From Xanthomonas sp. DAR 34887 (GTDB taxonomy: Bacteria > Pseudomonadota > Gammaproteobacteria > Xanthomonadales > Xanthomonadaceae), in contig NZ_CP162490.1 in NCBI RefSeq assembly GCF_041245805.1, positions 4,131,001 to 4,195,000 on the forward strand: DNA of 64,000 bases, read 5' to 3'. The number at the start of each line of letters is the position of its first letter. Position 1 is the first letter of the stretch. Positions 17,762 to 27,446 of this stretch are shown in pieces. The notes below the pieces were generated by a model. That model saw only the letters and a list, made by a program, of their open reading frames with translations. It made no database searches and was not told the DNA's origin. A program made the position numbers and the translations under genes.

Positions 17762-19211
17762 CGCCTGGCGTTCGGCCACCTCGCGGCTGATCCTCATCTA
17801 TGGGGCGCTGTTCGCGGTCTGGTGCATCGTGCTGCTCGGCGTGGTGCAGTGGGAGTCCTCGCGCTACCTGTCGAACGTGATCGACCAGATGCTGGCCGCG
17901 CGCATCCATTACCTGGAGAACACCGACCCCGGGCGCCTGGCCGACACCGTGGCCGCGGCCAGTGCCATCGACATCCAGGGCTTCATGTGGGTGGGCCTGT
18001 TCGACGCCCAAGGACGCCGCATCGCCGGCAACATCGACGCGATCCCCCAGGGCATGGCCGAGGACGGGACGGTCAGCCCCATCGAGGCCAGCCTGATCGA
18101 CGCCGGCCACGGCAGCCAGACCCGCGCGCGTGGCATCGCCCGGCAGTTGCCGGACGGCCGGCGCCTGGTGGTGGCCAAGGAAAGCAACGTCATCGACGGA
18201 CTCAGCGGGATCATCGGTCGCGGGCTGCTGTGGGGCCTGTCGCTGACCCTGCTGCCCGGCGTGCTCGGCGGCATCCTCATCGCGCGCGGACCGGCGCGGC
18301 GCATCCGCGCCATCCAGCAGGCCATGGACCCCATCCGCGAAGGCGACCTCAGCGTGCGCCTGCCGGTGTCCCGCGGCGGCGACGAGGTGGACCTGCTCGC
18401 GGCCACGGTGAACCAGGCGCTCGGCGAGATCGAGCGCCTGCTCGGCGAGGTGAAGGGCGTCACCGACAACATCGCCCACGACCTGCGCACGCCGCTCACC
18501 CGCATGCGCACGCGCCTGTACCGCTTGCAGCAACAGTTCGCCGGCCGCCCCGAAGGCGAGCAACTGGACGATTGCGTCGGCGAGATCGACACCGTGCTGA
18601 CCCGGTTCCGCGCGCTGCTGCGGGTCTCGGAGCTGGAAGACCGCCAGCGCAGCGCCTGCTTCGCGACGGTGGACCTCGGCGCCCTGCTGAACGGTGTCCA
18701 TGAGTTCTACGCACCGCTGGCCGAGGACCGCGGACAGGCCTTCGCACTGGCGCTGGCGCCACTGCCGGCCGTGCGCGGCGACCCGCATCTGCTGTTCGAG
18801 GCACTGGCCAACCTGGTCGGCAACGCGATCAAATTCACGCCCGATGGCGGGACGATCCGCCTGATCGCGTTCACCGACCAGGCCGGCAACGCCCGCATCG
18901 ACGTCGTCGACAGTGGACCCGGCATTCCGCCGGAAGAGCGCGAGGCCGTCTTCCGCCGGTTCTACCGCAGCGACCAGACGCGCTCCAAACCCGGTTGCGG
19001 ACTGGGGCTGGCGATCGTCAACGCCATCGTGCGCCTGCATGGCTATGCGCTGCATGTGGGCGGCGACACGCATGGGGCGGTGTTCTCGGTGCTGTGTCCG
19101 GCCGCGGCCACGCCACCGGACGGGGGCGCGGCCGTGTCCGGCCGGCCCAAGCAGGCCAACCTCGGCGCGCCGGGCGAGAGCGCGCCGGAGGCGCGCCCAG
19201 CGGCGCCGTGA
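17739..19211 (+). CDS. Sensor histidine kinase (upstream of RND operon)
   Basis: A 490-residue membrane kinase: TM1 (about 16-38), periplasmic domain (about 40-160), TM2 (161-182), HAMP, a dimerisation domain with the phospho-accepting His247 (NIAHDLRTPLTR), and an ATPase domain with N box (NLVGNAIKFTPDGG), G1 (DSGPGIPPEE), F (VFRRFYRSD) and G2 (GCGLGLAIV) boxes. The periplasmic domain is 120 residues and its signal is not recognisable. The start ATG 17739 lies inside the regulator gene. A Pro/Ala-rich tail of some 35 residues follows the kinase domain. Confidence 0.92.
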   Translation: MCLRPLTDAWRSATSRLILIYGALFAVWCIVLLGVVQWESSRYLSNVIDQMLAARIHYLENTDPGRLADTVAAASAIDIQGFMWVGLFDAQGRRIAGNIDAIPQGMAEDGTVSPIEASLIDAGHGSQTRARGIARQLPDGRRLVVAKESNVIDGLSGIIGRGLLWGLSLTLLPGVLGGILIARGPARRIRAIQQAMDPIREGDLSVRLPVSRGGDEVDLLAATVNQALGEIERLLGEVKGVTDNIAHDLRTPLTRMRTRLYRLQQQFAGRPEGEQLDDCVGEIDTVLTRFRALLRVSELEDRQRSACFATVDLGALLNGVHEFYAPLAEDRGQAFALALAPLPAVRGDPHLLFEALANLVGNAIKFTPDGGTIRLIAFTDQAGNARIDVVDSGPGIPPEEREAVFRRFYRSDQTRSKPGCGLGLAIVNAIVRLHGYALHVGGDTHGAVFSVLCPAAATPPDGGAAVSGRPKQANLGAPGESAPEARPAAP

Positions 19212-19264
19212 TCGGCGCGCAAGCCCTTGCGTCATCGCGTTTTTTCCCCCGCCGCATGCGCGTC

Positions 19265-19279
19265 TAAATAAATCTTAAC
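19265..19279. promoter_or_regulatory. Candidate response-regulator operator before the RND operon
   Basis: An AT-rich island in GC-rich DNA: TAAAT-N5-TTAAC, two similar pentamers separated by five bases, a spacing OmpR-family regulators often use. It is 70-80 bp before the pump start, in the 136-bp gap after the kinase. Assignment is inference from spacing and position only. Confidence 0.3.
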
Positions 19280-19347
19280 TACGCCCAGCGAAGGTCCGGG
19301 AGCAGAATTCGCCGCGATGCAACATTCGCGCACGGAATCCCTCCTTC

Positions 19348-22300
19348 ATGATTGGCATCGTCCGGATCGCCCTGACGCGACCGTATACCTTCATCGTCCT
19401 CGCCCTGCTGATCCTGATCGTGGGGCCGCTGGCCGCGTTGCGCACGCCCACGGACATCTTTCCCGACATCAAGATCCCGGTGATCGCCGTGGTCTGGCAG
19501 TACAACGGCCTGCCGCCCGAGCAGATGGCCGGGCGCGTATCCTCGCCGTTCGAGCGCGTGCTCACCACCACGGTGAACGACGTCGAGCACATCGAGGCCA
19601 ACTCGATCCAGGGCTTCGGCATCGTCAAGATCTTCTTCCAGCCGGGCGCGGACATCCGCACCGCCAACGCGCAGGTCACCGCCGTCGCGCAGACCATGCT
19701 GCGCCAGTTGCCGCAAGGCACCACGCCGCCGCTGATCCTCAACTACAACGCCTCCACGGTGCCGATCATCCAGCTGGCGCTGTCGGGCGAAGGCCTCACC
19801 GAACAGAACCTGGCCGACCTCGGCCTCAACATCATCCGTCCGCAGCTCACCTCGGTGGCCGGCGCGGCGATCCCGTATCCGTTCGGCGGCAAGACCCGCC
19901 AGGTGCAGATCGATATCGATCCGCCGGCGCTGCTGGCGCGCGGGCTGTCGGCGCAGGACGTGGCCAACGCCCTGGCCGCGCAGAACCTCATCACCCCGGT
20001 GGGGACGCAGAAGATCGGCAGGTACGAATACACGCTGCAACTGAACAACTCGCCGTCCGACATCGAGGAACTGGGCAACCTGCCGGTGAAGGTGGTCGAC
20101 GGCGCCACGGTGTTCATCCGCGACGTGGCCCACGTGCGCGACGGTGCGCCGCCGCAGACCAACATCGTGCACGTCGGCGGCGACCGTTCGGTGCTGATGA
20201 CGGTGCTGAAGAACGGCTCGGCGTCGACGCTGGCGATCATCGCCGGGGTCAAGCAGCGGGTGGCCGCGATGAAGGACGCCTTGCCGGCCGACCTCAAGAT
20301 CGTGCCCATCGGCGACCAGTCGCTGTTCGTCAGCGGCGCCATCGAGGGTGTCGCGCGCGAGGGCGTGATCGCCGCCGCGCTGACCAGCCTGATGATCCTG
20401 TTGTTCCTCGGCAGCTGGCGTTCGACGCTGATCATCGCCACCTCGATCCCGCTGGCGATCCTCAGCTCGATCGCCGCGCTGTCGGCGATCGGCGAGACGC
20501 TGAACATCATGACCCTGGGCGGTCTCGCGCTGGCGGTGGGCATCCTCGTGGACGACGCCACGGTGACCATCGAGAACATCAACTGGCATCTGGAGCAGGG
20601 CAAGGACGTGGAGACCGCGATCCTGGACGGTGCGGCGCAGATCGTGACGCCGGCCTTCGTCTCGCTGTTGTGCATCTGCATCGTGTTCGTGCCGATGTTC
20701 TTCCTGCAGGGCGTCGCGCGCTTCCTGTTCGTGCCGATGGCCGAGGCGGTGATGTTCGCGATGATCGCCTCGTTCGTCCTGTCGCGCACGCTGGTGCCGA
20801 CGCTGGCCAAATACCTGCTGCACCCGCATGCGGCGCATACCGACCTGCACGGCGACGGCCATGGCCAAGCGCCTTCGCGCAATCCGCTGGTGCGCTTCCA
20901 GCGCGGTTTCGAGAAACGTTTCGAAGCATTGCGGGCCGGCTACCACGGCTTGCTGGAAACCGCGCTGGTGCGGCGCAGGATCTTCGTGCCGGGCTTCGTG
21001 GCCTTCGTCGCGCTGTCGTTCCTGCTGGTGCCGATGCTGGGCCGCAACTTCTTTCCCTCGGTGGATTCGGGGCAGATCCTGATGCACGTGCGGGCGCCGG
21101 TCGGCACGCGGGTGGAGGAGACCGCACGCCTGTTCGCCAACGTGACCGGCGCGGTGCGCACGCTGATTCCGAAGGAGCAGCTCGGCAGCGTCGTCGACAA
21201 CATCGGCCTGTCGTCCTCGGGCATCAACAACGCCTACAACAACACCGGCACCATCGGCTCGCAGGATGGCGACATCCAGATCACGCTCAACGAGGGCCAT
21301 GCGCCCACCGCCGACTACGTGCGCAACCTGCGCCAGACCCTGCCGCGGCAGTTTCCCGGTGTGGTGTTCTCGTTCCCGCCGGCCGACATCATCAGCCAGA
21401 TCCTGAACTTCGGGTCGCCGGCGCCGGTGGACCTGCAGATCCGCGGCCCGAACCTGGCGGCCAATTTCGCCTACGCCAACCGCCTGCTGCGCGAGATCCG
21501 CCGCGTGCCGGGCGTGGTGGACGCGCGCATCCAGCAGTCGCAGAGCAGCCCCGGTTTCAACGTGAACGTGGACCGCAGCCTTGCGCAACAAGTCGGCATC
21601 ACCGAGCGCGACGTCACCAGCAGCCTGGGCGTGAACCTGGCCGGCTCCAGCCAGATCGCGCCGACCTTCTGGCTCAATCCGCAGAACGGCGTGTCGTATC
21701 CGATCGTGATGCAGACCCCGCAGTACAGCCTCGACAGCCTGCCCGGCCTGCAGAACGTGCCGATCAGCCCCAGCTCGGGCGGCGGCGGCGCGCAGATCCT
21801 CGGCGGGCTGGCGACGGTATCGCGAACCGCGACCAACGCGGTGGTCAGCCAGTACAACATCAATTCGATGGTGCAGATCTTCGCCGCCACCCAGGACCGC
21901 GACCTCGGCGCGGTCGCCGCCGATATCCAGAAGATCGTCGACGCCAACCAGAAGTTCCTGCCCAAGGCGTCCAGCACCGCGCTGCTCGGCCAGGTCCAGA
22001 CGATGAACAGCGCGTTCTCCGGGCTGATCTTCGGCCTGCTCGGCGCGATCGTGCTGATCTACCTGTTGATCGTGGTGAACTTCCAGTCGTGGAGCGATCC
22101 GTTCGTGATCGTGACCGCATTGCCCGCGGCGATCGCCGGCATCGTGTGGATGCTGTTCGCCACGCATACCGCGCTGTCGGTGCCCGCGCTGACCGGCGCC
22201 ATCATGTGCATGGGCGTGGCCACGGCCAACGCGATCCTGGTGGTGAGCTTCTGCCGCGAGCGCCTGGCTGAGCACGGCGACGCGGCCAAGGCCGCGCTCG

Positions 22301-22560
22301 AGGGCGGCTTCGTCCGCTTCCGTCCCGTGCTCATGACCGCCCTGGCGATGATCATCGGCATGGCGCCGATGGCGCTGGGCATGGGCGAAGGCGGCGAGCA
22401 GAACGCACCGCTGGGCCGCGCCGTCATCGGCGGCCTGATTTTCGCCACCACGGCCACGCTGTTCTTCGTGCCGATCGTCTTCAGCATGATCCACAGCCGT
22501 CGCGCCCATCCGTCATCCGCCCCGGCGAACGCCTCCGGAGAGTCCTTGCATGTCGCCTGA
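19348..22560 (+). CDS. RND-family efflux permease (AcrB-like)
   Basis: A 1070-residue inner-membrane RND transporter with the usual 12 membrane segments and two large periplasmic loops. The TM4 acidic pair of the proton relay is present (GILVDDATVTIEN), and the TM11 arginine region (RFRPVLMTALAMIIG) is intact. The TM10 motif reads MGVATANAILVVSF, so the lysine that HAE-1 pumps such as AcrB carry (AKN, Lys940) is a threonine here. The permease comes first, followed by adaptor and outer-membrane factor, unlike the acrAB order. Substrate is unknown; the divergent relay points to a non-classical subfamily. Confidence 0.9.
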   Translation: MIGIVRIALTRPYTFIVLALLILIVGPLAALRTPTDIFPDIKIPVIAVVWQYNGLPPEQMAGRVSSPFERVLTTTVNDVEHIEANSIQGFGIVKIFFQPGADIRTANAQVTAVAQTMLRQLPQGTTPPLILNYNASTVPIIQLALSGEGLTEQNLADLGLNIIRPQLTSVAGAAIPYPFGGKTRQVQIDIDPPALLARGLSAQDVANALAAQNLITPVGTQKIGRYEYTLQLNNSPSDIEELGNLPVKVVDGATVFIRDVAHVRDGAPPQTNIVHVGGDRSVLMTVLKNGSASTLAIIAGVKQRVAAMKDALPADLKIVPIGDQSLFVSGAIEGVAREGVIAAALTSLMILLFLGSWRSTLIIATSIPLAILSSIAALSAIGETLNIMTLGGLALAVGILVDDATVTIENINWHLEQGKDVETAILDGAAQIVTPAFVSLLCICIVFVPMFFLQGVARFLFVPMAEAVMFAMIASFVLSRTLVPTLAKYLLHPHAAHTDLHGDGHGQAPSRNPLVRFQRGFEKRFEALRAGYHGLLETALVRRRIFVPGFVAFVALSFLLVPMLGRNFFPSVDSGQILMHVRAPVGTRVEETARLFANVTGAVRTLIPKEQLGSVVDNIGLSSSGINNAYNNTGTIGSQDGDIQITLNEGHAPTADYVRNLRQTLPRQFPGVVFSFPPADIISQILNFGSPAPVDLQIRGPNLAANFAYANRLLREIRRVPGVVDARIQQSQSSPGFNVNVDRSLAQQVGITERDVTSSLGVNLAGSSQIAPTFWLNPQNGVSYPIVMQTPQYSLDSLPGLQNVPISPSSGGGGAQILGGLATVSRTATNAVVSQYNINSMVQIFAATQDRDLGAVAADIQKIVDANQKFLPKASSTALLGQVQTMNSAFSGLIFGLLGAIVLIYLLIVVNFQSWSDPFVIVTALPAAIAGIVWMLFATHTALSVPALTGAIMCMGVATANAILVVSFCRERLAEHGDAAKAALEGGFVRFRPVLMTALAMIIGMAPMALGMGEGGEQNAPLGRAVIGGLIFATTATLFFVPIVFSMIHSRRAHPSSAPANASGESLHVA

Positions 22561-23722
22561 TACCCCGCATCCCCGGCCACTGCGCCGCCTCCGCCTGGTC
22601 GGCGTCATCGCGCTGATCGTGATCCTGGCCATCGTCGTCGCAGGCGTCGCCACGCGCGTCAACGACGCACGCACGCTGCGCGTGTGGACCGACGACCAGG
22701 CCATGCCGACCGTGCAACTGGTGACGCCGGAAGCGGGCCAGGGCGACAACGCACTCAATCTCCCGGGCCGCCTGCAGGCGTATGCGCGCGCACCGATCTA
22801 CGCCCGCACCAGCGGCTACCTGAAATGGTGGAAGGCCGACATCGGCAGCAAGGTGAAGGCCGGCGACGTGCTCGCCGAGATCGAAACCCCCGACCTGGAC
22901 CAGCAACTGCTGCAGGCCAGGGCCGACCTGGCCAGCGCCCGCGCCAACGCGGCGCTGGCGCAGACCACCGCCAAGCGCTGGCAGGCCATGGGCAATTCCG
23001 ACTCGGTGTCCAGGCAGGAAGTGGACGAGAAGAGCGGCGACTATGCGGCCAAGCGCGCGCTCGAACAGGCCGCGCAGGCCAATGTCGAACGCATCCAGGC
23101 ACTGAAGGGCTTCGCCAAGCTGGTGGCGCCGTTCGACGGCACCGTCACCGCGCGCGAGACCGATGTCGGCGCGCTGGTCAACGCCGGCGGCGGCGGCCAG
23201 GAACTGTTCGTGGTGTCGGACACGCGCAAGCTGCGCATGTACGTGAACGTGCCGCAGAACTATGCGCCATCGGTGCGTGCCGGCACCCACGTGACGCTGA
23301 CGGTGCCGGAGTATCCGGGCCAGAGCTTCGCCGGCGTCGTCGACAGGTCGTCGGAGGCGATCAACGCCGCATCCGGCACCACGCTTGTGCAGGTGGCCGT
23401 GGACAACCAGGACGGCAAGCTGCTGCCTGGCGGCTATGCCAGCGTCACCTTCGCGCTTGCGGCCAACGCCACGCTGCTGCGCGTGCCGGCCAGCGCGCTG
23501 GTGTTCGACGACAAGGGCCTGCGCGTGGCGGTGGTCGATGCGCACGACAAGGTGGCGTTCAAGACCGTGACCATCGCCCGCGACTTCGGCAAGACGGTGC
23601 AGCTCGGCTCGGGCGTCGCCGCCGGCGACCGCCTGATCGAAAGCCCGCCGGATGGCCTGGCCGAAGGCGACCGCGTGCGCATCAGTGCGCCCAAGCCGGC
23701 AGGCGACCATGCAAAGGTCTGA
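22550..23722 (+). CDS. RND periplasmic adaptor (membrane-fusion protein)
   Basis: A 390-residue adaptor: an N-terminal membrane anchor (about 14-35), the barrel-sandwich half-motifs YARTSGYLKWWKADIGSKVKAGDVLAEIETPDLDQQL (quoted in part) and AKLVAPFDGTVTARETDVGALV, a short helical hairpin, then the beta-barrel and membrane-proximal domains. It links the pump to an outer-membrane channel. It overlaps the pump gene by 11 nt and the next gene by 14 nt, so the three are translated together. Confidence 0.92.
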   Translation: MSPDTPHPRPLRRLRLVGVIALIVILAIVVAGVATRVNDARTLRVWTDDQAMPTVQLVTPEAGQGDNALNLPGRLQAYARAPIYARTSGYLKWWKADIGSKVKAGDVLAEIETPDLDQQLLQARADLASARANAALAQTTAKRWQAMGNSDSVSRQEVDEKSGDYAAKRALEQAAQANVERIQALKGFAKLVAPFDGTVTARETDVGALVNAGGGGQELFVVSDTRKLRMYVNVPQNYAPSVRAGTHVTLTVPEYPGQSFAGVVDRSSEAINAASGTTLVQVAVDNQDGKLLPGGYASVTFALAANATLLRVPASALVFDDKGLRVAVVDAHDKVAFKTVTIARDFGKTVQLGSGVAAGDRLIESPPDGLAEGDRVRISAPKPAGDHAKV

Positions 23723-25148
23723 TCGCCGACGCGCACGGCTCGCCGCGACCGCGGCGCTGGCGGCGCTGGGCCTGGCGGCCTGCTCGCTTGCGCCCACTTA
23801 CCGGGCGCCCGAGGTGCCGGTGGCGGCGCAGTACAGCGATACCGATTCGCCGTGGGTGCAAGCGCAACCCGCCGATGGCATCGACCGCGACGGCTGGTGG
23901 AAGGTCTATGGCGACGAACGGCTCGACCAGTTGCAGGCGCGCCTGCTGGCGAACAACGCCACGCTGGCCGCCGCGCTCGCCCATTACCAGCAGGCCGAGG
24001 CGTTCGCCAAGCAGGCCCGTGCCGGCTACTTCCCGACCCTGGGCCTGGACGGCAGCGCGGTGCGCAACCGCCAATCGGACACGCGCCCGCTGCGCGGCGC
24101 CACCTCGCCGGCCTACTACGACGCGTACACCATCGGTGCCCAGTTCGACTACGAAGTGGACCTGTGGGGCCGCGTGCGCGACACCGTCGCCGCTGGTCAA
24201 GCGCAGCAGGCCGCTTCCGCTGCAGATCTCGCCCAGGCGCGGCTGAGCCTGCAGGCGCAGCTTGCCGACAGCTACCTGCAGCTCAACGGCGACGACCGCC
24301 AGATCCAGGCGTTGAGCGAGAGCATCGACGCGTTCGACAAGGCCCTGCAGCTCACCCAGTCGCGTCATGCCGGGGGGATCGCCTCGGCCCTGGACGTGGC
24401 GCGCGCGCAGACGCAGTTGTCCAACGCCAGGTCGCAACGCACCCAGGCGCAGGCGCAACGCGCGCTGGTGCTGCATGCCATCGCGGCGCTGGTCGGCGAT
24501 TCCGCGTCCAGCTTCCAGCTCGCGGCCGACACCGCGCAGGTGCCGGTGCCGACGATCCCGCTGCAGGTGCCTTCGACGCTGTTGCAGCGTCGCCCAGACA
24601 TCGCCGCCGCGGAGCGGCGCACCGCAGCGGCGAACGCGCAGGTCGGCATCGCGCGCGCCGCGTTCTTCCCGCAACTGACCATCGACGGGCAAGGCGGTTG
24701 GCAGAGCGATCGCTGGGGCGGCATCGCCACCGCGCCCAACCGGTTCTGGGCCATCGGCCCCAGCCTGCTGCTGAACGTGTTCGATGGAGGCCGCCGCAAG
24801 GCGGGGGTGAAAGCGGCGCAGGCCGCGACCGCCGAGGCCGGCGCGAAGTACCGCGAGGTGGTGCTCACTGCCTTTGCCCAGGTCGAGGACAACCTCACCC
24901 TGCTGCGCGACCTGGGCACGGCGCTGACCGATCAGCGCGCGGCGGCCGATGCCGCGCAGCGTTCGGTCCAGTTGTCGCTCAATCATTACCGCGAGGGCGC
25001 CGTCGGCTACCTCGATGTGGTGCAGGCGCAGACGGCCGAACTCGATGCGCGGCGCAGCGTCATCGATCTGGAGACCCGGCAGTTGCGCGCCAGCGTCGCG
25101 CTGATCCGCGCGTTGGGGGGCGGATGGGAGGCCGGCGAGAAAACCTGA
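23709..25148 (+). CDS. NodT-family outer-membrane efflux lipoprotein
   Basis: A 479-residue TolC-like outer-membrane factor. The lipobox LAACS (cysteine at about 23) is followed by SLAPTYRAPEVPV, typical of the OprM/NodT family, and by two outer-membrane-efflux domain repeats (QLQARLLANNATLAAALAHYQQA and PSTLLQRRPDIAAAERRTAAANAQVGIARAAFFP, each quoted in part). Start ATG 23709 is inside the adaptor gene. It completes the pump-adaptor-channel operon. Confidence 0.92.
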   Translation: MQRSDRRRARLAATAALAALGLAACSLAPTYRAPEVPVAAQYSDTDSPWVQAQPADGIDRDGWWKVYGDERLDQLQARLLANNATLAAALAHYQQAEAFAKQARAGYFPTLGLDGSAVRNRQSDTRPLRGATSPAYYDAYTIGAQFDYEVDLWGRVRDTVAAGQAQQAASAADLAQARLSLQAQLADSYLQLNGDDRQIQALSESIDAFDKALQLTQSRHAGGIASALDVARAQTQLSNARSQRTQAQAQRALVLHAIAALVGDSASSFQLAADTAQVPVPTIPLQVPSTLLQRRPDIAAAERRTAAANAQVGIARAAFFPQLTIDGQGGWQSDRWGGIATAPNRFWAIGPSLLLNVFDGGRRKAGVKAAQAATAEAGAKYREVVLTAFAQVEDNLTLLRDLGTALTDQRAAADAAQRSVQLSLNHYREGAVGYLDVVQAQTAELDARRSVIDLETRQLRASVALIRALGGGWEAGEKT

Positions 25149-25252
25149 CGGGGCGTCGATCGCGACCGGGGCATCCGCACCTGGCGTCGGTGTGAGCCTG
25201 AAGCGGCGATCGTCTCAGCCAGCGCGCTGACGGTGGCTCGCGCCACCGCCGC

Positions 25253-26533
25253 TCACTTGGCCGGATCGAAGCGCACGGTGGCGGTGGTCCCGCCGCCTTC
25301 GGCGCTTTCCAGCCCGATCCGCCAGCCGAAGCGCTCGCACAGCCGGCGCACGATCGACAGGCCCAGCCCGGTGCCCTGCGGGCGGTCGGGTTCGGCGCGG
25401 AAGAACGGCTCGAACGCGCGCTGCAGCGCTTCGCTGGACATGCCGATGCCGGTATCGCGGATGCTGATCCGGTCGTTGCCGATCTCGACCTCGATCGTGC
25501 CGGCATCGGTATAGCTGCAGGCGTTGCGCAGCAGATTGCTGACCACCACGTGCAGCACCCGCGGCGGCGCGTGCAGGCGGGCGGGCGCGAGCACGCTGAC
25601 GGTCAGCGTCACCGGCTTGCCGGTCAACAGTTCGCGTGCGTTCTCGGCCTCGTACTCGACCACCTCGGCGACGTCGAAGGTCTCGCTCTGCGGCACCACG
25701 TCCGCCTCGCGCGCCAGGATCAGGAAGGCGTCGATCACCGCCTCCATGTCGCGGCCGGCGCGCTGGATGCGCTGCAGGCTGCGGCCCAGCCGCGGCGGCA
25801 GGTCGGGATCGGTCATCGCGATGTCGCTGGCGACGCGGATCACCGTCAGCGGCGTGCGCAGCTCGTGGCTGGCGTCGCGGGTGAAGTTGCGCTCGCGCGA
25901 GACGTGGTCGGTGACGCGCAAGGCCAGCGCATGCAGCGCGGCGGCCAGCTGCCGCGATTCGCCCTGCACGTCGGCAGGCAGGTTCTCCGGCGCCAGGTCG
26001 GCGGTGGATGGATGCCGCGGATCCCATTGCGACACGCGCCGCGCCAGCCAGTTCACCGGCGACAACAGGCGCCGCGAGGCGCGATGGGTCAGCCATCCGA
26101 CCGCCACCACCGCGATCAGCGTCAACAGCGCCGGCACGATGCCGAACCAGAACGCCAGACGCTGCGCCTGCGCGCGCAGGAACACCAGGTACAGGCGCCC
26201 AGCCTTGGTCTCGTCGACCAGCACCATCTCGCCGCCGGGGCGGTGTTCGTGCAAGCCGGGCGCGAGGCCGCGCAGACTCGCCGGCAACGCCGCATCCGTT
26301 TGCCCGGCCGGCAGCAGATAACCGCGCAAGGTGTGGCTGTTCGGCGGCGGCTGCGAGGGAAATTGCGCGTGCAGGCGCCAGTAATGCTCGGCTTCCTGGC
26401 GCATCACCGATCCGACCAGCGAGTGCTGCACCACCGCCACGACCACATAGCTGCCCAAGGCCACGATGCAGCCAGCGAACAGGATCCGGGCGATCAGGGC
26501 AAGGCGGATTTTGCGCGGCAACCCGTGCGGCAT
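25253..26533 (-). CDS. Sensor histidine kinase (second two-component system)
   Basis: A 426-residue kinase: TM1 (about 12-36), a short periplasmic domain (37-125), TM2 (126-148), HAMP-like linker, the phospho-accepting His223 (RDASHELRTPLTVIR), and ATPase boxes NLLRNACSYTDAG, IRDTGIGMSSE, FFRAEPDRPQGTGLGLSIV. It lies 107 bp after its regulator on the same strand, and a strong hairpin occupies that gap. The signal is unknown. The convergent gap to the efflux operon (25149-25252) is GC-rich with no clear terminator. Confidence 0.92.
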   Translation of the reverse strand: MPHGLPRKIRLALIARILFAGCIVALGSYVVVAVVQHSLVGSVMRQEAEHYWRLHAQFPSQPPPNSHTLRGYLLPAGQTDAALPASLRGLAPGLHEHRPGGEMVLVDETKAGRLYLVFLRAQAQRLAFWFGIVPALLTLIAVVAVGWLTHRASRRLLSPVNWLARRVSQWDPRHPSTADLAPENLPADVQGESRQLAAALHALALRVTDHVSRERNFTRDASHELRTPLTVIRVASDIAMTDPDLPPRLGRSLQRIQRAGRDMEAVIDAFLILAREADVVPQSETFDVAEVVEYEAENARELLTGKPVTLTVSVLAPARLHAPPRVLHVVVSNLLRNACSYTDAGTIEVEIGNDRISIRDTGIGMSSEALQRAFEPFFRAEPDRPQGTGLGLSIVRRLCERFGWRIGLESAEGGGTTATVRFDPAK

Positions 26534-26590
26534 TACTGCTTCCGTTTTTTTTGCCGCGATTATAGAAAGGCGAATCGCGTATCCGCCGTG

Positions 26591-26620
26591 CAGGCAGGCC
26601 CCGTTTCCGGGGTCTGCCTG
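26591..26620 (-). other. Strong hairpin between regulator and kinase genes
   Basis: A 13-bp stem (CAGGCAGGCCCCG with its complement, one G-T pair) around a TTTC loop, lying 20 bp after the regulator stop and about 57 bp before the kinase start. No U-tract follows on the minus strand, so it is not a standard intrinsic terminator. It may attenuate kinase expression or protect the regulator mRNA 3' end. Confidence 0.5.
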
Positions 26621-26640
26621 CTAACGGAAACCGGTACCGC

Positions 26641-27354
26641 TCAGCTCATCGGCTGGGCGATGTCGGCGATGCGGTAGCCGGCGCTCTGCACGGTGTGCAG
26701 CAGCGGCCGGTCGAACGGCTTGTCGATGATCTTGCGCAGGTTGTACAGATGGCTGCGCAGGGTGTCCGAATCGGGCAGGCCGTTGCCCCAGATCTCGCGC
26801 TCGATCTCCTGGCGGGTGACCACGCGCGGCGATTCGCGCATCAGGATGGTCAGCAGGCGCAGGCCGATCGGCGACAGCTGCAGCTCGGTGCCGGCGCGGG
26901 TGGCACGCATGCTCACCGGATCCAGCACCAGGTCGGCCACCTTCAGCACTTCCGAGCCGACCTGGCGGCGTTCGCGGCGGATCAGCGCACGCAGCCGCGC
27001 TTCCAGTTCCTGGATCGCGAACGGCTTGGTCAGGTAATCGTCGGCGCCGAAGCCCAGGCCGGTGAGCTTGTCGTCGAGCGTGTCGCGCGCGGTCAGCATC
27101 AGCACCGGCGTGGACTTGCGTGCGTCGTTGCGCAAACGGCGACACACTTCGATGCCGTCCAGGCGTGGCAGCATCAGGTCCAGCACCACCACGTCGTAAC
27201 TGTTCTCCGCCGCCAGGCGATACCCATCCAGGCCGTCGCAGGCGTAATCCACTTCGAATCCGCGGCCTTCCAGGTATTCGCCAATCATTTCGGAAATGTT
27301 GCGGTTGTCCTCGACGACCAGAACGAGTCCGGAGGTTTCCTTGGTCTGACGCAT
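26641..27354 (-). CDS. OmpR-family response regulator (second two-component system)
   Basis: A 237-residue regulator with receiver domain (VVEDNRNISEMIGEYLEGRG, Asp59 in VLDLMLPRLDG, LTKPFAIQELEARL) and winged-helix domain (LSPIGLRLLTILMRESPRVVTRQEIEREIWG, quoted in part, then LRSHLYNLRKIIDKPF and VQSAGYRI). The receiver resembles Xanthomonas VgrR/ColR-type regulators, but I cannot assign it to a named system. It is followed by its kinase. Confidence 0.92.
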   Translation of the reverse strand: MRQTKETSGLVLVVEDNRNISEMIGEYLEGRGFEVDYACDGLDGYRLAAENSYDVVVLDLMLPRLDGIEVCRRLRNDARKSTPVLMLTARDTLDDKLTGLGFGADDYLTKPFAIQELEARLRALIRRERRQVGSEVLKVADLVLDPVSMRATRAGTELQLSPIGLRLLTILMRESPRVVTRQEIEREIWGNGLPDSDTLRSHLYNLRKIIDKPFDRPLLHTVQSAGYRIADIAQPMS

Positions 27355-27446
27355 AGAGCTTCCTCAGTCTTCAGCTTTGTGAAACATGCCGGAAGCCGGG
27401 TGGTGACCGCGTGAAGAACGCTTCATGTGCCTGAGCGGCATAAAAA

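Noticed and set aside
19279..22509. A 1076-codon minus-strand open frame opposite the RND pump
   Set aside because: It is the antisense shadow of the pump gene in high-GC DNA: Arg/His/Gly-rich with no domain signature.
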